Part shown: positions 14,053-14,351 of the stretch, piece after piece
Position numbering within the stretch: position 1 is the stretch's first letter
How the letters are laid out: the number at the start of each line of letters is the position of its first letter
Source of the DNA: OCS116 cluster bacterium
GTDB lineage: Bacteria; Pseudomonadota; Alphaproteobacteria; Rhizobiales; OSC116
DNA length: 14,351 bases
Direction: 5' to 3'
Assembly: GCA_002402005.2 (NCBI GenBank)
Contig: NVUS02000185.1
Span: 1 to 14,351 of the forward strand
Position numbers and translations under genes: made by a program
Notes under the pieces: model-generated
Seen by the model: only the letters and a program-made list of their open reading frames with translations
The model's database searches: none
What the model was told of the DNA's origin: nothing

Positions 14053-14351
14053 ATGACAAAAAACACTGTAAATGAAAAAATTAGTAAATTAAGCGCCGAT
14101 CTGGGTTATGTAAAAGCCGACCCTGACATTGTGCAACCTGCCACGGCTTATTTTGACCTGTTGGGTGATGGCTTGCGCCGCCGCCTTTATGTGGTGCAAA
14201 ACGCGATGAATGCCAGTGCCAGCCAAGATTTTGTGCTGCGGCCAGAATTCACCATCTGCATCGCCAAAGACTATATTCAAAGCTTAGCTGGCGGCACAGT
14301 TAAAGTGGCAAAACTTGCTTATTCAGGGCCAGTATTTCGTTCTGATGATGC
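14053..14351 (+). CDS. hisZ: ATP phosphoribosyltransferase regulatory subunit HisZ, 3' end outside window
   Basis: HisZ is a HisRS-like protein without aminoacylation activity that joins short-form HisG to make the first enzyme of histidine synthesis. The first 99 codons are in the window, and the frame is open to its end. Typical parts are IVQPATAYFDLLGDGLRRRLYV, DFVLRPEFTICIAKDYI and the motif 2-like AYSGPVFRSDD. AAGGG about 7 bases before the ATG supports the start, 45 bp after hisS. hisG would be expected next. A second catalytic HisRS is unlikely, because the QPA...RRRL and LRPEFT pattern is HisZ-like and a true hisS is adjacent. Confidence 0.86.
   Translation, partial: MTKNTVNEKISKLSADLGYVKADPDIVQPATAYFDLLGDGLRRRLYVVQNAMNASASQDFVLRPEFTICIAKDYIQSLAGGTVKVAKLAYSGPVFRSDD

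Noticed and set aside
1..14351. CRISPR arrays, insertion sequences, attachment sites, tRNA or rRNA genes.
   Set aside because: I saw no spaced direct repeats, transposase or integrase frames, or cloverleaf sequence anywhere in the window.

Overview
The window looks like alphaproteobacterial chromosome, most likely from the Caulobacterales/Hyphomonadales/Parvularculales part of the class. Three things point there: a Caulobacter-style cpa/tad order (flp, cpaA-cpaF, tadB, tadC); the long, divergent histidyl-tRNA synthetase typical of that class; and TTAA-N7-TTAA boxes, the binding pattern of the cell-cycle regulator CtrA, in front of the first pilin gene. The DNA is AT-leaning for these groups, and the gaps between genes are very AT-rich. 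No tRNA, rRNA, insertion sequence or CRISPR array was seen.

Layout. Positions 1-779 hold the 3' part of a TadD-like TPR lipoprotein gene that begins before the window. Positions 886-1242 encode a small exported four-cysteine protein of unknown function. It converges on truA (1250-1987, minus). A second minus-strand gene (2085-2702) encodes a stand-alone secretin N-terminal-domain protein. It is divergent from the pilus operon across a 476-bp AT-rich regulatory region.

The centre of the window (3179-12428, plus) is a Tad (type IVc) pilus locus. It contains two Flp pilin genes, the prepilin peptidase CpaA, CpaB, the secretin CpaC, the lipoprotein CpaD, the TadZ-type ATPase CpaE, the secretion ATPase CpaF, and the inner-membrane platform proteins TadB and TadC. 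From cpaB onward the genes are tightly packed, with overlaps or gaps of under 20 bp except the 28 bp between tadC's neighbours noted in the entries, consistent with one long mRNA. Positions 12502-14007 encode hisS. It is followed by the 5' end of hisZ (14053 to the window edge), the regulatory subunit of ATP phosphoribosyltransferase.

How it works together. Flp prepilins are cleaved by CpaA and assembled by the CpaF/TadB/TadC motor. The fibre leaves through the CpaC secretin, helped by CpaB, CpaD and the TadD lipoprotein, and CpaE positions the machine. The minor-pilin genes tadE/F/G are not in the window.

The most notable regulatory structure is a tandem module of about 400 bp: pilin, strong terminator, CtrA-like box. 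It occurs twice, so each pilin gene is closed by nearly the same hairpin, and flp2 and cpaA each have their own similar promoter-like element. The first pilin has two exact CtrA-type boxes. This suggests a cell-cycle-timed pilus in which pilin and machine levels are set separately.
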